Shown here: piece after piece, positions 1-5,523 of the stretch | How positions within the stretch are numbered: the stretch's first letter is position 1 | How the letters are laid out: every line of letters starts with the position of its first letter | From: an uncultured Cellvibrionales bacterium | GTDB lineage: Bacteria; Pseudomonadota; Gammaproteobacteria; Pseudomonadales; UBA7434 | Length of the DNA: 5,523 nt | NCBI GenBank assembly: GCA_937897785.1 | Contig: CALCNB010000082.1 | Location: 1-5,523 of the forward strand | Direction of reading: 5' to 3' | Translations under genes and position numbers: made by a program | Notes under the pieces: model-generated | What the model was told of the DNA's origin: nothing | What the model saw: only the letters and a program-made list of their open reading frames with translations | The model's database searches: none

Positions 1-473
1 GAATTTATGACGGTTTTATCGGCCAAGCAGATTACCGTATTGCCAATTTTTCTCAATTCTCCCAGAGTTTGACGATTGTTAGGCCTGAAGAGCAGGTGCA
101 GTTAGAAGTTGACGCTAAGTCGACGTTTGCATTATTTAATTCAGATTCAAATGCCGATATTGCAGCTTTGCATTGGCGCTTCTCTTTACCAGTGGTTGTA
201 TTAGTGGTTGCTGTGATGGCGTTGGCATTAAGCAAGACCGATAATAGGAGTGGCCGTTACCTTAAATTATTGCCTGCTATTTTAATGTATTTGATTTATA
301 TAATTTCTATTACGACAGTTAGAACGCAGGTTGAATATGGCTCCCAGCCAGCAATAGCAATTTGGGTGCTGCACACCCTGTTTCTCAGTTTGGCTTTCAG
401 TATTCTGCTGAAGGATGACATACAGAGAGCGTTTGCTATGTCGAGATTGCGCGCAAAGGCAAATGCACTATGA
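1..473 (+). CDS. lptF: LptF, LPS export permease subunit (C-terminal part, cut by the window edge)
   Basis: This is an inner-membrane subunit of the LptB2FG ABC transporter, which extracts lipopolysaccharide and passes it to LptC and LptA. The reading frame is open from position 3 to the TGA at 471-473, giving 156 residues, so the gene starts outside the window; the TTG at position 69 is an internal Leu codon, not a start. Residues 1-55 resemble the end of the periplasmic jellyroll domain. Three membrane segments follow at about 60-78, 87-105 and 117-136. The stretch SGRYLKLLPAILMYLIYI matches the E. coli LptF region QGRVLSMLPAMLLYLLF in position and character. The C-terminus is basic (RLRAKANAL), as expected for a cytoplasmic tail. 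A full LptF is about 360-370 residues, so a little over half is missing. It overlaps lptG by four bases (ATGA), indicating one operon and translational coupling. Identification rests on remembered family sequences. Confidence 0.93.
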   Translation, partial: IYDGFIGQADYRIANFSQFSQSLTIVRPEEQVQLEVDAKSTFALFNSDSNADIAALHWRFSLPVVVLVVAVMALALSKTDNRSGRYLKLLPAILMYLIYIISITTVRTQVEYGSQPAIAIWVLHTLFLSLAFSILLKDDIQRAFAMSRLRAKANAL

Positions 474-1534
474 ATAAGTTGAGCGCTTATATTAGCGGTA
501 AAGTATTCGCTGCTTTTTTCATTGTTCTACTTTTAATATTAAGTTTGGATGTGCTTTCTGCATTAATTGATCAGTTAGGGGATTTGCGCAATGACTATAG
601 CCTACGGCAAGCGTTTATTTATATTGGCTTAACTATTCCCGGTAGAGTCAATGAATTCATTCCTTTGGCTACTTTAATTGGCTGTTTGGTAGCCATGGGC
701 ATGTTGTCTAGCAGCAGTGAAATTATGATAATGCGTGCCAGCGGCGTCTCGTTATTTCAATTGATACATTTAGTTTTTAAGCCGACTTTGTGGCTAATTA
801 GTTTATCGATTGTCATAGCTGAATTTATTTCGCCGGTTACGGACCAATGGGCAACTAGCCACAAAGATTTGCAATTGTCAGGTCGTGATCAGTCATTAGT
901 TTTACAAAGTGGCCTCTGGCATCGAGAGGCCGATAATTTCATGCATTTCAATGTCGTTCAGCCCGGTGGTGTGCTATACGGTGTCACGCTTTTCAAGTTT
1001 GATCATTTAGGTAAGCTGACACAGACATTAATCGCTGATCGAGCGAGTTTTCAGAGCAGAAATTGGTTGCTAGAAAATGTGAAGATCACTTCCTTTAGCG
1101 ATGATAAAATTATACAAGATCAATTCACAACGCAGCTGTGGGAAACACAGTTAACCCCTAAGATGCTGTCTTATCTGTCTCTGGATGCCTCAGAGCTGTC
1201 ACCGACGGGATTATTTGAATATATTGCTTTTTTAGAGCAGCAAGGCTTAGATACTAAGGCATATGAATTAGCTTTTTGGCAAAAGTGTTTACACCCCTTG
1301 GCAATTATGAGTCTGGTATTGGTTGCCTTGTCCTTTATTTTTGGCCCCCTTCGATCATCGACGATGGGCTATCGAATATTTATTGGTGTCGTAGTCGGTA
1401 TAAGCTTCCAGTTTGCACAGAATTTATTAGGCCCTAGCAGTTTAATTTATGGTTTCTCGCCATTCTATGCTGTGCTTAGTCCCATTATTATTATATCAGC
1501 CCTTGGGCTTATCTTGCTCTATAGAGTCAGGTAG
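470..1534 (+). CDS. lptG: LptG, LPS export permease subunit
   Basis: This is the partner of LptF; the two form the cavity that takes LPS from the outer leaflet of the inner membrane, powered by LptB. The protein is complete at 354 residues (E. coli LptG has 360). Membrane segments lie at about 11-34, 61-82, 103-122, 274-291, 303-320 and 332-351, with the periplasmic jellyroll domain between the third and fourth (about 123-270). Diagnostic stretches are SEIMIMRASGVS (83-94, the cytoplasmic coupling-helix region that contacts LptB), QSGLWHREADNFMH (146-159) and ALSFIFGPLRSSTMGYR (286-302), nearly identical to E. coli ALSFIFGPLRS-PMG-R. The ATG at 470 overlaps the lptF stop codon, and AAAGG at 455-459 inside lptF is a plausible ribosome binding site ten bases upstream. 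In the first periplasm-facing loop (IDQLGDLRN) the lysines of E. coli LptG at this place (K34, K40, K41) are not conserved. There is no frameshift or truncation. Confidence 0.97.
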   Translation: MNKLSAYISGKVFAAFFIVLLLILSLDVLSALIDQLGDLRNDYSLRQAFIYIGLTIPGRVNEFIPLATLIGCLVAMGMLSSSSEIMIMRASGVSLFQLIHLVFKPTLWLISLSIVIAEFISPVTDQWATSHKDLQLSGRDQSLVLQSGLWHREADNFMHFNVVQPGGVLYGVTLFKFDHLGKLTQTLIADRASFQSRNWLLENVKITSFSDDKIIQDQFTTQLWETQLTPKMLSYLSLDASELSPTGLFEYIAFLEQQGLDTKAYELAFWQKCLHPLAIMSLVLVALSFIFGPLRSSTMGYRIFIGVVVGISFQFAQNLLGPSSLIYGFSPFYAVLSPIIIISALGLILLYRVR

Positions 1535-1579
1535 TTCTTGACTGCTAGCAGGCATCACTCTTATTTTGTGCGGATAGAT
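1535..1579. other. Convergent gap between lptG and the RDD gene
   Basis: These 45 bases separate two genes that run towards each other. A perfect 10-bp palindrome, CTGCTAGCAG, lies at 1542-1551, and AGTCA (1525-1529) can pair with TGACT (1539-1543). Both are short, and neither is followed by a T run in either direction, so I do not call a terminator. The region may end both transcripts weakly, or the transcripts may overlap. Confidence 0.5.
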
Positions 1580-2074
1580 TTACTCGCTTAAACGAATCAC
1601 TTTGGTTTTTGATGCACGGTCATGCCATGATTGCTGTGTGCTCTTTCTTAGTAGGATAAGATACCCTGCGCCTAATAAAGCGAATGAGAAAAAGGCAGTG
1701 ATGATTCTAATCAAGCATTGTGCTATTGAGATAGCTCCATGATTGTTTGATACGATTTTTATTTTCCATACCAGCATGCCTAAAGTCTGGCCAGTATTGT
1801 GCCAAAAGTAAATGAAGAATCCGCAGTAGACTGACCCGAGTACTGGAAATATTGGCCAACCTAATTCAGTAGGCTTAAGATCATGAAGCACGTCATCGGT
1901 ATTAATCGCTGCAGATTGAGTAAAGTCACCGGTAAGGCTTACCGCGATAACGGTGTACACTGCACTGGTGCACATTAATATAGCCATCAATAAAAATGCG
2001 TCGTAAAGCATGGCCATGAGTCGGCGGCCAAGAGCGGCTGAGATAGGGTCTGTATTTTTTTCGTCACAAGACAT
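1580..2074 (-). CDS. RDD-family membrane protein
   Basis: This is a 164-residue inner-membrane protein of the RDD family, whose biochemical role is mostly unknown (some members have been linked to ion transport). The N-terminus carries the family signature GRRLMAMLYDAFLL (16-29), with conserved Arg17/Arg18 and Asp25 at the start of the first membrane segment (about 22-46). A second segment lies at about 74-92 and is followed by the conserved NTGQTLGMLVWKIKIV (93-108). A third lies at about 121-142, and the protein ends with HDRASKTKVI (151-160), the usual C-terminal HDxxxxTxV motif. The ATG at 2074 fits the family's usual short leader before the RR motif, but no clear Shine-Dalgarno sequence precedes it. 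It may depend on translation from the gene 55 bp upstream on the same strand. Position next to lptG is a recurring neighbourhood in gammaproteobacteria, from memory, but a functional link to LPS export is not established. Confidence 0.9.
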   Translation of the reverse strand: MSCDEKNTDPISAALGRRLMAMLYDAFLLMAILMCTSAVYTVIAVSLTGDFTQSAAINTDDVLHDLKPTELGWPIFPVLGSVYCGFFIYFWHNTGQTLGMLVWKIKIVSNNHGAISIAQCLIRIITAFFSFALLGAGYLILLRKSTQQSWHDRASKTKVIRLSE

Positions 2075-2129
2075 AGTTTAACGAGCTGAGTATCCGGTAA
2101 ATTGATCAGGTAATATGAGAGATAACTTT

Positions 2130-2744
2130 TTACAACTCTTTTCCAAATTGCAATTTTATTTTTTCACCCGATAATTTTACAGAATAATCCCAGTGTTTGT
2201 CTTGATTGGTCTTAAATGTGGGATTATTTAATTCAATTGGTTTGGTTTTGCTGAGATTGTTAAGAAAATTATTGTTAAAGTTGTTCTGTTTAAACCAGTT
2301 TTTTAGGCTTAACTTCAGCAAGTGGCTCATGGCAGCGGTGCCGGTCTTGTAATCGCTGTCTTTACTGTCCTCGTGAGGATAGATGAGTAGCTCGGTGTCC
2401 GAGCTGACAAATTCACCTGTTGCTAGAACAGCATTGATGGTTGAACTTTGCTTATGGCTTAATCGTGATTGTGATTTCTTTTGCTCGATGGCGTTGTTTT
2501 TTCTTTGGGGCGTAAAAAACGCCAGATATTTTGTATGGTCTGAAATACCACTGTCTTTGAAGGTTTTCTCGCTCGCGGTGGTCGTTCTCTCAAGAGCTTC
2601 AGTAAAAGGATTCTGATGGCCACTCAGTGTGTTATTGTTTTCCGCGTAGGAAAATCCGTTGGCTAAAAGTAGCAAAACAGCTAACCGAGCCATATTGATT
2701 AGGCGTCGGAATCTCATTCTGTGTATTAAGCTGTCAGTGATCAA
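2130..2744 (-). CDS. Putative exported protein of unknown family
   Basis: I do not recognise this 204-residue protein. From the TTG start at 2744 the N-terminus looks like a Sec signal peptide: basic residues at 9-20 (HRMRFRR and R20), a hydrophobic core LAVLLLLANG (21-30) and a likely signal peptidase I site FSYA|EN after Ala34. The mature part of about 170 residues has no further membrane segment and no cysteine, so it is not a lipoprotein. It is rich in Asn, Lys and Ser, with a low-complexity Asn patch NNFNNNFLNNL (154-164), and ends in alternating polar and hydrophobic residues (SVKLSGEKIKLQFGKEL) that could be beta strand. The TTG is chosen because AAAGGAAG lies five bases upstream; the ATG at 2717 (residue 10) also leaves a good signal peptide but has no such site. 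It is divergent from the two-component system and 55 bp upstream of the RDD gene, with no terminator seen between, so the two may be cotranscribed. A periplasmic or secreted location is inferred. Confidence 0.72.
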   Translation of the reverse strand: MITDSLIHRMRFRRLINMARLAVLLLLANGFSYAENNNTLSGHQNPFTEALERTTTASEKTFKDSGISDHTKYLAFFTPQRKNNAIEQKKSQSRLSHKQSSTINAVLATGEFVSSDTELLIYPHEDSKDSDYKTGTAAMSHLLKLSLKNWFKQNNFNNNFLNNLSKTKPIELNNPTFKTNQDKHWDYSVKLSGEKIKLQFGKEL

Positions 2745-2749
2745 TGTGA

Positions 2750-2757
2750 CTTCCTTT
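2750..2757 (-). promoter_or_regulatory. Ribosome binding site deciding a TTG start
   Basis: On the minus strand this reads AAAGGAAG, a strong match to the Shine-Dalgarno consensus, and ends five bases before the TTG at 2744. The alternative ATG at 2717 has only ACACAGA in front of it. This is the main reason for preferring the TTG start of the exported protein. Confidence 0.6.
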
Positions 2758-2807
2758 AAGTAAGCCTTACTAAGCGAATAACTGCTCGATAAAGCGCCTA
2801 ATTAATG

Positions 2808-2857
2808 GTTGTTTTTTGTGACTATCCTTTTCGTTCAGCCGCCACCTAAAAAACAAC
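2808..2857. repeat. Ten-bp inverted repeat with a 30-base loop
   Basis: GTTGTTTTTT at 2808-2817 is an exact reverse complement of AAAAAACAAC at 2848-2857. Just inside the arms GTG (2818-2820) can also pair with CAC (2843-2845) if CT is bulged. A competing pairing exists between AGCCG (2837-2841) and CGGCT (2857-2861). The element would fall in the 5' leader of the exported-protein transcript. It does not look like an intrinsic terminator because the stem is A/T-rich and no free T run follows. Function is unknown. Confidence 0.4.
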
Positions 2858-2892
2858 GGCTTTGGCAAGCGCAAGTCTGTCTCTTAAAGTGT

Positions 2893-2922
2893 AGTATAAA
2901 TACCAGAACGGTTGGTTATTAA
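2893..2922 (-). promoter_or_regulatory. Candidate promoter for the exported-protein gene
   Basis: On the minus strand, TTAATA (2922-2917, four of six matches to TTGACA) is followed after 18 bases by TATACT (2898-2893, five of six matches to TATAAT). Transcription would begin near 2886 and give a leader of about 140 bases before the TTG start. The -35 element lies inside the palindrome at 2913-2925, which would suit control by a DNA-binding protein. The assignment rests on consensus matching only, in AT-rich DNA where such matches are common. Confidence 0.35.
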
Positions 2923-2925
2923 CCA
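2913..2925. promoter_or_regulatory. Thirteen-bp palindrome, possible operator
   Basis: TGGTTATTAACCA has two exact 6-bp arms around one central base. It lies over the -35 element of the candidate minus-strand promoter, a typical position for an operator. It is followed on the plus strand by a T-rich run (2927-2939), but the stem is too short and A/T-rich to be a convincing terminator. The binding protein is unknown. Confidence 0.35.
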
Positions 2926-3006
2926 GTTTTTATTTTTTTAAACAAGTTATAAGGCTAAATTATTGATAAATATAACTTTATTATTTTAGTCAACTATATT
3001 TTCATT

Positions 3007-3012
3007 TATAAT
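3007..3012 (+). promoter_or_regulatory. Candidate -10 element for the two-component operon
   Basis: This is a perfect TATAAT in AT-rich DNA 84 bases before the regulator's ATG. Transcription would start near 3019. No good -35 element lies 16-18 bases upstream (the best is TTTAGT at 2985-2990, three of six). A second, poorer -10 candidate, CATAAT, lies at 3045-3050 and overlaps the direct repeat. Which one is used cannot be told from the sequence. Confidence 0.35.
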
Positions 3013-3027
3013 TTACTACGTGAGAGC

Positions 3028-3046
3028 CTTTTTCACAGCTTTTTCA
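3028..3046 (+). promoter_or_regulatory. Direct repeat with 11-bp period, candidate response-regulator box
   Basis: CTTTTTCA occurs exactly at 3028-3035 and again at 3039-3046. The 11-bp period is about one helical turn, the arrangement bound by dimers of OmpR/PhoB-family regulators such as PhoB and PmrA. It lies just upstream of a gene for such a regulator, so autoregulation is a natural inference. If transcription starts from the TATAAT at 3007 the box lies downstream of the start and would favour repression. If the CATAAT at 3045 is the -10, the box covers the -35 region and touches the -10. An alternative reading is the TTCA-N8-TGAA dyad at 3043-3058. Confidence 0.42.
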
Positions 3047-3070
3047 TAATGATGTGAACCTGAGCACAAC

Positions 3071-3080
3071 TTTTTTTTTT
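3071..3080 (+). repeat. T10 homopolymer in the regulator leader
   Basis: Ten consecutive T residues lie 15 bases before the regulator's ATG, directly upstream of the GGAAAG ribosome binding site. Only a weak 4-bp stem (TGTG 3053-3056 with CACA 3065-3068) precedes it, so I do not call it a terminator. Such tracts can vary in length by slippage. If translation began at the GTG at 3054, the tract would be inside the coding region. Confidence 0.5.
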
Positions 3081-3084
3081 GATT

Positions 3085-3090
3085 GGAAAG
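3085..3090 (+). promoter_or_regulatory. Ribosome binding site deciding the regulator start
   Basis: GGAAAG ends five bases before the ATG at 3096. The upstream in-frame GTG at 3054 has no comparable site and would add 14 residues before the canonical response-regulator N-terminus. Confidence 0.6.
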
Positions 3091-3095
3091 CATTT

Positions 3096-3782
3096 ATGCA
3101 TATTTTGTTGATTGAAGATGACCCCAGTGTGGCTAATTTTGTTGAGAAGGGATTTATCGATAAAGGCCATATAGTCACTCATGCAGCCACGGGTGTTGAT
3201 GGCTTGGGCTTAGCTAAAGATGAAGATTACGATGCCATTATTGTCGATCGAATGTTGCCTGAGCTTGATGGCTTAAGCATTATCGAGGCGCTGAGAAACG
3301 AAAAAGATAATACGCCTATATTGGTCTTAAGTGCGCTGGGAGAAGTCACTGATCGCATCGATGGCTTAAAAGTCGGCGCTGATGATTATTTGTCAAAGCC
3401 ATTTGACTTTGAAGAGCTTTATACACGTATTGAAGTACTAGTGAGACGTCGTGATATTGATACCCCCATCACGCGGTTAAAAGTGGCTGACTTAGAGCTG
3501 GATTTATTGGCTCATGAGGCAAGGCGGGCGGGTCAAAAACTACTGCTTCAGCCAAGAGAGTTTCGTTTGCTCGAGTATCTGATGCGCCATGCGGGACAAA
3601 TTGTTACTCGAACCATGTTACTAGAAAATGTTTGGGATTATCATTTTGACCCTCAAACGAATGTTATCGATGTGCATATCAGTCGACTCAGACAGAAAAT
3701 TGATAAAGAGTTTGACACACAGTTACTGTTAACTGTGCGAGGTTCTGGTTATGTATTAAATGACCCGGATAAGGCACTGTAA
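3096..3782 (+). CDS. OmpR/PhoB-family response regulator
   Basis: This is a cytoplasmic two-component transcription regulator of 228 residues, normal for the family. The receiver domain (1-118) begins MHILLIEDD with the acidic pocket Asp8/Asp9. It has phosphoacceptor Asp51 in IIVDRMLPELDG, Ser79 in the Thr/Ser switch position, Tyr98 as the switch aromatic, and Lys101 in SKPF. The winged-helix DNA-binding domain (about 127-222) carries LQPREFRLLEYLMRHAGQIVT, the recognition-helix region TNVIDVHISRLRQKID (188-203) and the wing TVRGSGY (213-219). It is most like the CusR/QseB/PmrA branch, but the regulon cannot be named. The ATG at 3096 is chosen because it gives the standard N-terminus and has GGAAAG five bases upstream; the longer GTG start at 3054 would add FFF-containing residues not typical of the family. 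The cognate kinase gene starts 49 bp after the stop codon. A direct repeat upstream suggests autoregulation. Confidence 0.95.
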   Translation: MHILLIEDDPSVANFVEKGFIDKGHIVTHAATGVDGLGLAKDEDYDAIIVDRMLPELDGLSIIEALRNEKDNTPILVLSALGEVTDRIDGLKVGADDYLSKPFDFEELYTRIEVLVRRRDIDTPITRLKVADLELDLLAHEARRAGQKLLLQPREFRLLEYLMRHAGQIVTRTMLLENVWDYHFDPQTNVIDVHISRLRQKIDKEFDTQLLLTVRGSGYVLNDPDKAL

Positions 3783-3831
3783 AGATTGCCCCGCAAAGTC
3801 AGCCGAGATATTTTTTATTTTTGGATGAGTA

Positions 3832-5256
3832 ATGATTTTAGCAAAAATATTAAGTAGCTATACTTTTCGTGCTGCACTTGCAACTGTGCTGGGTATCAGC
3901 ATTGTTGTGCTTATCGTGATGTTGACGGTCTACAGCCTCTTTTCTTACAACTATTTCAATGGCGTCCACGATGGTTTATCAGTTGAGTTAGAGCGCTTTA
4001 GTGATGCCTATGAGCGGGGCGGATTGCCTGCAGCCAATCATTTTATTGACCAGCGGAGTCAGCAGTTTCACGTGGTTCAGTTTGCCTATGTCATTGCCGA
4101 TCGTGATTTAGAGAAAATATCTGGCAATTTAAAAGATTGGCCGGAATATAGAGAATACGGCGATGGTTGGTTGAATTTTGAAATGGGCATATTGCAAGAT
4201 GGCAATTCATCCCGCGAGCAAGACTTTGTCGCTGTAACTCAGTTGATGCAAGATGGTAACCATTTGCTTGTCGCGCGCAGTGATGTTGAAGTTTTGGCCT
4301 ACGTCAGTTTTGTGACGGGGATTCTTTTTAGAGGCTTTCTCGTTACCGTGGTGCTAGGTGCGGTAGCTGCCTTTATTGTTACTTGGGAGTTTCAGCGACG
4401 CTTAGATAATATTAACCGCTCAATAAAAACCATTATGGCGGGTGATTTATCTGCTCGTCTCAAAATCAGCCAGCTACCGCGTGACGAGGGTAGTGAGCTG
4501 CAGCAATTAGCGATTAATCTAAATATTATGCTTGACCGGATCCAGGATTTAATGGATGGCGTAAAGCAAGTTTCGGATAATATTGCGCATGATTTAAGAA
4601 CCCCTTTAACCCGCTTGAGAAATGACTTAGTCTCTTTTCAGAAAGATTGCTCTACTCATGAATTTGATAGGGTTGAGACTTTGATCGCTGAAGCTGATGA
4701 TATGTTAGCGACATTTAACGCTTTGCTGCGTATTGCACGTATTGAGTTGGGTGAAACAAAAGCAGAAAGGGTAAGTTTGGCATTAGATAAATTAATTGAA
4801 GATGTTGTCGAGCTATATGAGCCGCTGGCGCTAGAAAAGGGTATTCATTTACAGTTGGAGCTATATCCTACTGAATGCGTAGCAGATCGAAATTTATTGT
4901 TTCAGGCCTGCGCTAATATTGTTGACAACGCAATTAAGTATACGCCCCAAGGTGGCAATGTTCAGGTCTCGTTATCGCAGGGTGATCAATATGGTTTTGA
5001 TGGCCATCTGGGCGGTAGCGATAATAAGGAAGCCTCAGTCACTTTTAGTGTATTAGATAGTGGCTGCGGCATAGATCAAAGTAATTATAAAAAAGTATTG
5101 CGGCGGTTTTATCGAGAAGAGAGCAGTCGTAGCTTACAACCTGGAAATGGTTTGGGTTTAAGTTTGGTTGCTGCGGTTGCTAAGCTGCATGATTTCCAGT
5201 TGATTTTTAGACCCAATGATCCTGGTTTGCAGGTGCATCTTCATATGCAAGGCTAA
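3832..5256 (+). CDS. Membrane sensor histidine kinase
   Basis: This 474-residue kinase very likely phosphorylates the regulator encoded just upstream. A first membrane segment lies at about 15-38, followed by a periplasmic sensor region (about 40-155) that I do not recognise. A second membrane segment (about 157-186) and a HAMP linker (about 187-240, with the IMAGDLSARL motif) follow. The HisKA domain has phosphoacceptor His253 in SDNIAHDLRTPLTRLRN. The ATP-binding domain has the N box ANIVDNAIKYTP (Asn366), G1 box DSGCG (409-413), F box RRFYREE with Phe426, and G2 box GNGLGLSLV (438-446), so all catalytic motifs are intact. A Gly/Asp-rich insertion at about 383-401 lies between the N and G1 boxes. 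The ATG at 3832 has GGATGAG just upstream. The signal is unknown. The gene is probably cotranscribed with the regulator. Confidence 0.95.
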   Translation: MILAKILSSYTFRAALATVLGISIVVLIVMLTVYSLFSYNYFNGVHDGLSVELERFSDAYERGGLPAANHFIDQRSQQFHVVQFAYVIADRDLEKISGNLKDWPEYREYGDGWLNFEMGILQDGNSSREQDFVAVTQLMQDGNHLLVARSDVEVLAYVSFVTGILFRGFLVTVVLGAVAAFIVTWEFQRRLDNINRSIKTIMAGDLSARLKISQLPRDEGSELQQLAINLNIMLDRIQDLMDGVKQVSDNIAHDLRTPLTRLRNDLVSFQKDCSTHEFDRVETLIAEADDMLATFNALLRIARIELGETKAERVSLALDKLIEDVVELYEPLALEKGIHLQLELYPTECVADRNLLFQACANIVDNAIKYTPQGGNVQVSLSQGDQYGFDGHLGGSDNKEASVTFSVLDSGCGIDQSNYKKVLRRFYREESSRSLQPGNGLGLSLVAAVAKLHDFQLIFRPNDPGLQVHLHMQG

Positions 5257-5523
5257 CATAGCGTTTGAATTTTAAACGCTTTGTCTTGACTATTTTTATG
5301 CTTACTGCTTTCACTGTCATTTAACGTTTTATGCGGGTTGGACCAGTAGCTATTGATCGAATGAGGCATGTCGCTCTATCGAAAATAGGCCTTGCCCTGT
5401 ATTGCTATTGAGTAAATGAGCGAAATGGTTAAAATTTTATTTTATCTTTGAATCTCAACGCACAGCCATAAATTTTGATTGGCTACATTTATTTTTCTCT
5501 TTTTAACAGCAGACCCTTCTTAT
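5257..5523. other. Non-coding stretch after the kinase gene
   Basis: Apart from the hairpin at 5260-5280 I see no supported feature in these 267 bases. The longest frame noted on the plus strand runs 26 codons from the ATG at 5331 and has no ribosome binding site; the minus-strand frames I read in from the right edge close quickly. TTGACT at 5286-5291 resembles a -35 element but has no good -10 partner. The stretch may be the leader of a gene beyond the window. Confidence 0.5.
5260..5285 (+). terminator. Probable terminator of the two-component operon
   Basis: AGCGTTT (5260-5266) pairs exactly with AAACGCT (5274-5280) around a 7-base loop, three bases after the kinase stop codon at 5254-5256. 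The bases that follow are T-rich but interrupted (TTGTCTTG), so termination may be weak. Position argues for a terminator; the poor T tract argues for moderate confidence. Confidence 0.5.

Larger units (their letters stand above)
2745..3095. other. Divergent intergenic control region
   Basis: This is a 351-bp region between the exported-protein gene (minus) and the response regulator (plus). The part next to the minus-strand gene (2745-2890) is of mixed composition and holds a long inverted repeat. The part next to the regulator (2895-3050) is very AT-rich and holds candidate promoters, a 13-bp palindrome and a direct repeat. I see no convincing coding region; the longest small plus-strand frame noted, a 14-codon one from the ATG at 2806, has no ribosome binding site. 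The region is long for a simple divergent promoter and leaves minus-strand transcripts a leader of roughly 140 bases if the promoter at 2893-2922 is used. Confidence 0.6.

Noticed and set aside
69..71. TTG as the start of the first gene
   Set aside because: The frame stays open to the window edge and the upstream residues continue the LptF jellyroll domain, so this is an internal Leu codon.
53..235. A 60-codon minus-strand open frame inside lptF
   Set aside because: It lies opposite the well-supported lptF frame, has a low-complexity Thr/Asn-rich start and no ribosome binding site or family likeness.
1542..1551. CTGCTAGCAG palindrome as a bidirectional terminator for the convergent genes
   Set aside because: Only a 3-bp stem with a 4-base loop can form and no T run follows on either strand.
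2383..2616. A 77-codon plus-strand open frame inside the exported-protein gene
   Set aside because: It is antisense to a gene with a good signal peptide and ribosome binding site, and has no supporting signal of its own.
2790..2870. A possible integron attC site, because of the inverted repeat and nearby GCCTAAT
   Set aside because: The arms are simple T/A runs, the matching GTTRRRY box is not found at the other end, and there is no integrase or cassette array.
2913..2940. Palindrome followed by T run as an intrinsic terminator
   Set aside because: The 6-bp stem is mostly A/T with a one-base centre, too weak, and no plus-strand gene ends upstream of it.
5331..5411. A 26-codon plus-strand frame after the kinase
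   Set aside because: It has no ribosome binding site, no hydrophobic or other recognisable pattern, and its length is expected by chance.

Overview
The window looks like a chromosomal segment of a gammaproteobacterium with moderately low GC (judged by eye, not counted). The main reasons are the tandem lptF-lptG pair, whose proteins align recognisably with the E. coli LptF and LptG sequences, and an RDD-family gene directly behind lptG, an arrangement I recall from pseudomonads and related gammaproteobacteria. A marine or environmental lineage is possible, but the sequence does not settle genus or family.

Layout: (1) positions 1-1534, plus strand, hold the last 156 codons of lptF and a complete lptG, overlapping by ATGA. 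They encode the two membrane subunits of the lipopolysaccharide exporter. (2) Positions 1580-2744, minus strand, hold two genes converging on lptG: an RDD-family membrane protein (1580-2074) and, upstream of it, a 204-residue protein with a signal peptide that I cannot assign to a family (2130-2744). (3) Positions 2745-3095 are a 351-bp divergent intergenic region with candidate promoters in both directions, a palindrome, an 11-bp-period direct repeat, a long inverted repeat and a T10 tract. (4) Positions 3096-5256, plus strand, hold an OmpR/PhoB-type response regulator and its membrane sensor histidine kinase, 49 bp apart. A hairpin follows the kinase stop codon. (5) Positions 5257-5523 appear non-coding.

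How the genes may work together: LptF and LptG form the transmembrane channel that, with the LptB ATPase, extracts LPS from the inner membrane. The response regulator and kinase form a complete two-component system with all catalytic motifs intact. Its signal is unknown. The divergently transcribed exported protein is the most natural candidate for a target or partner of that system, but this is inference from position only.

The most interesting item is this unassigned exported protein together with the structured divergent control region. No mobile element, CRISPR array, tRNA or rRNA was seen.
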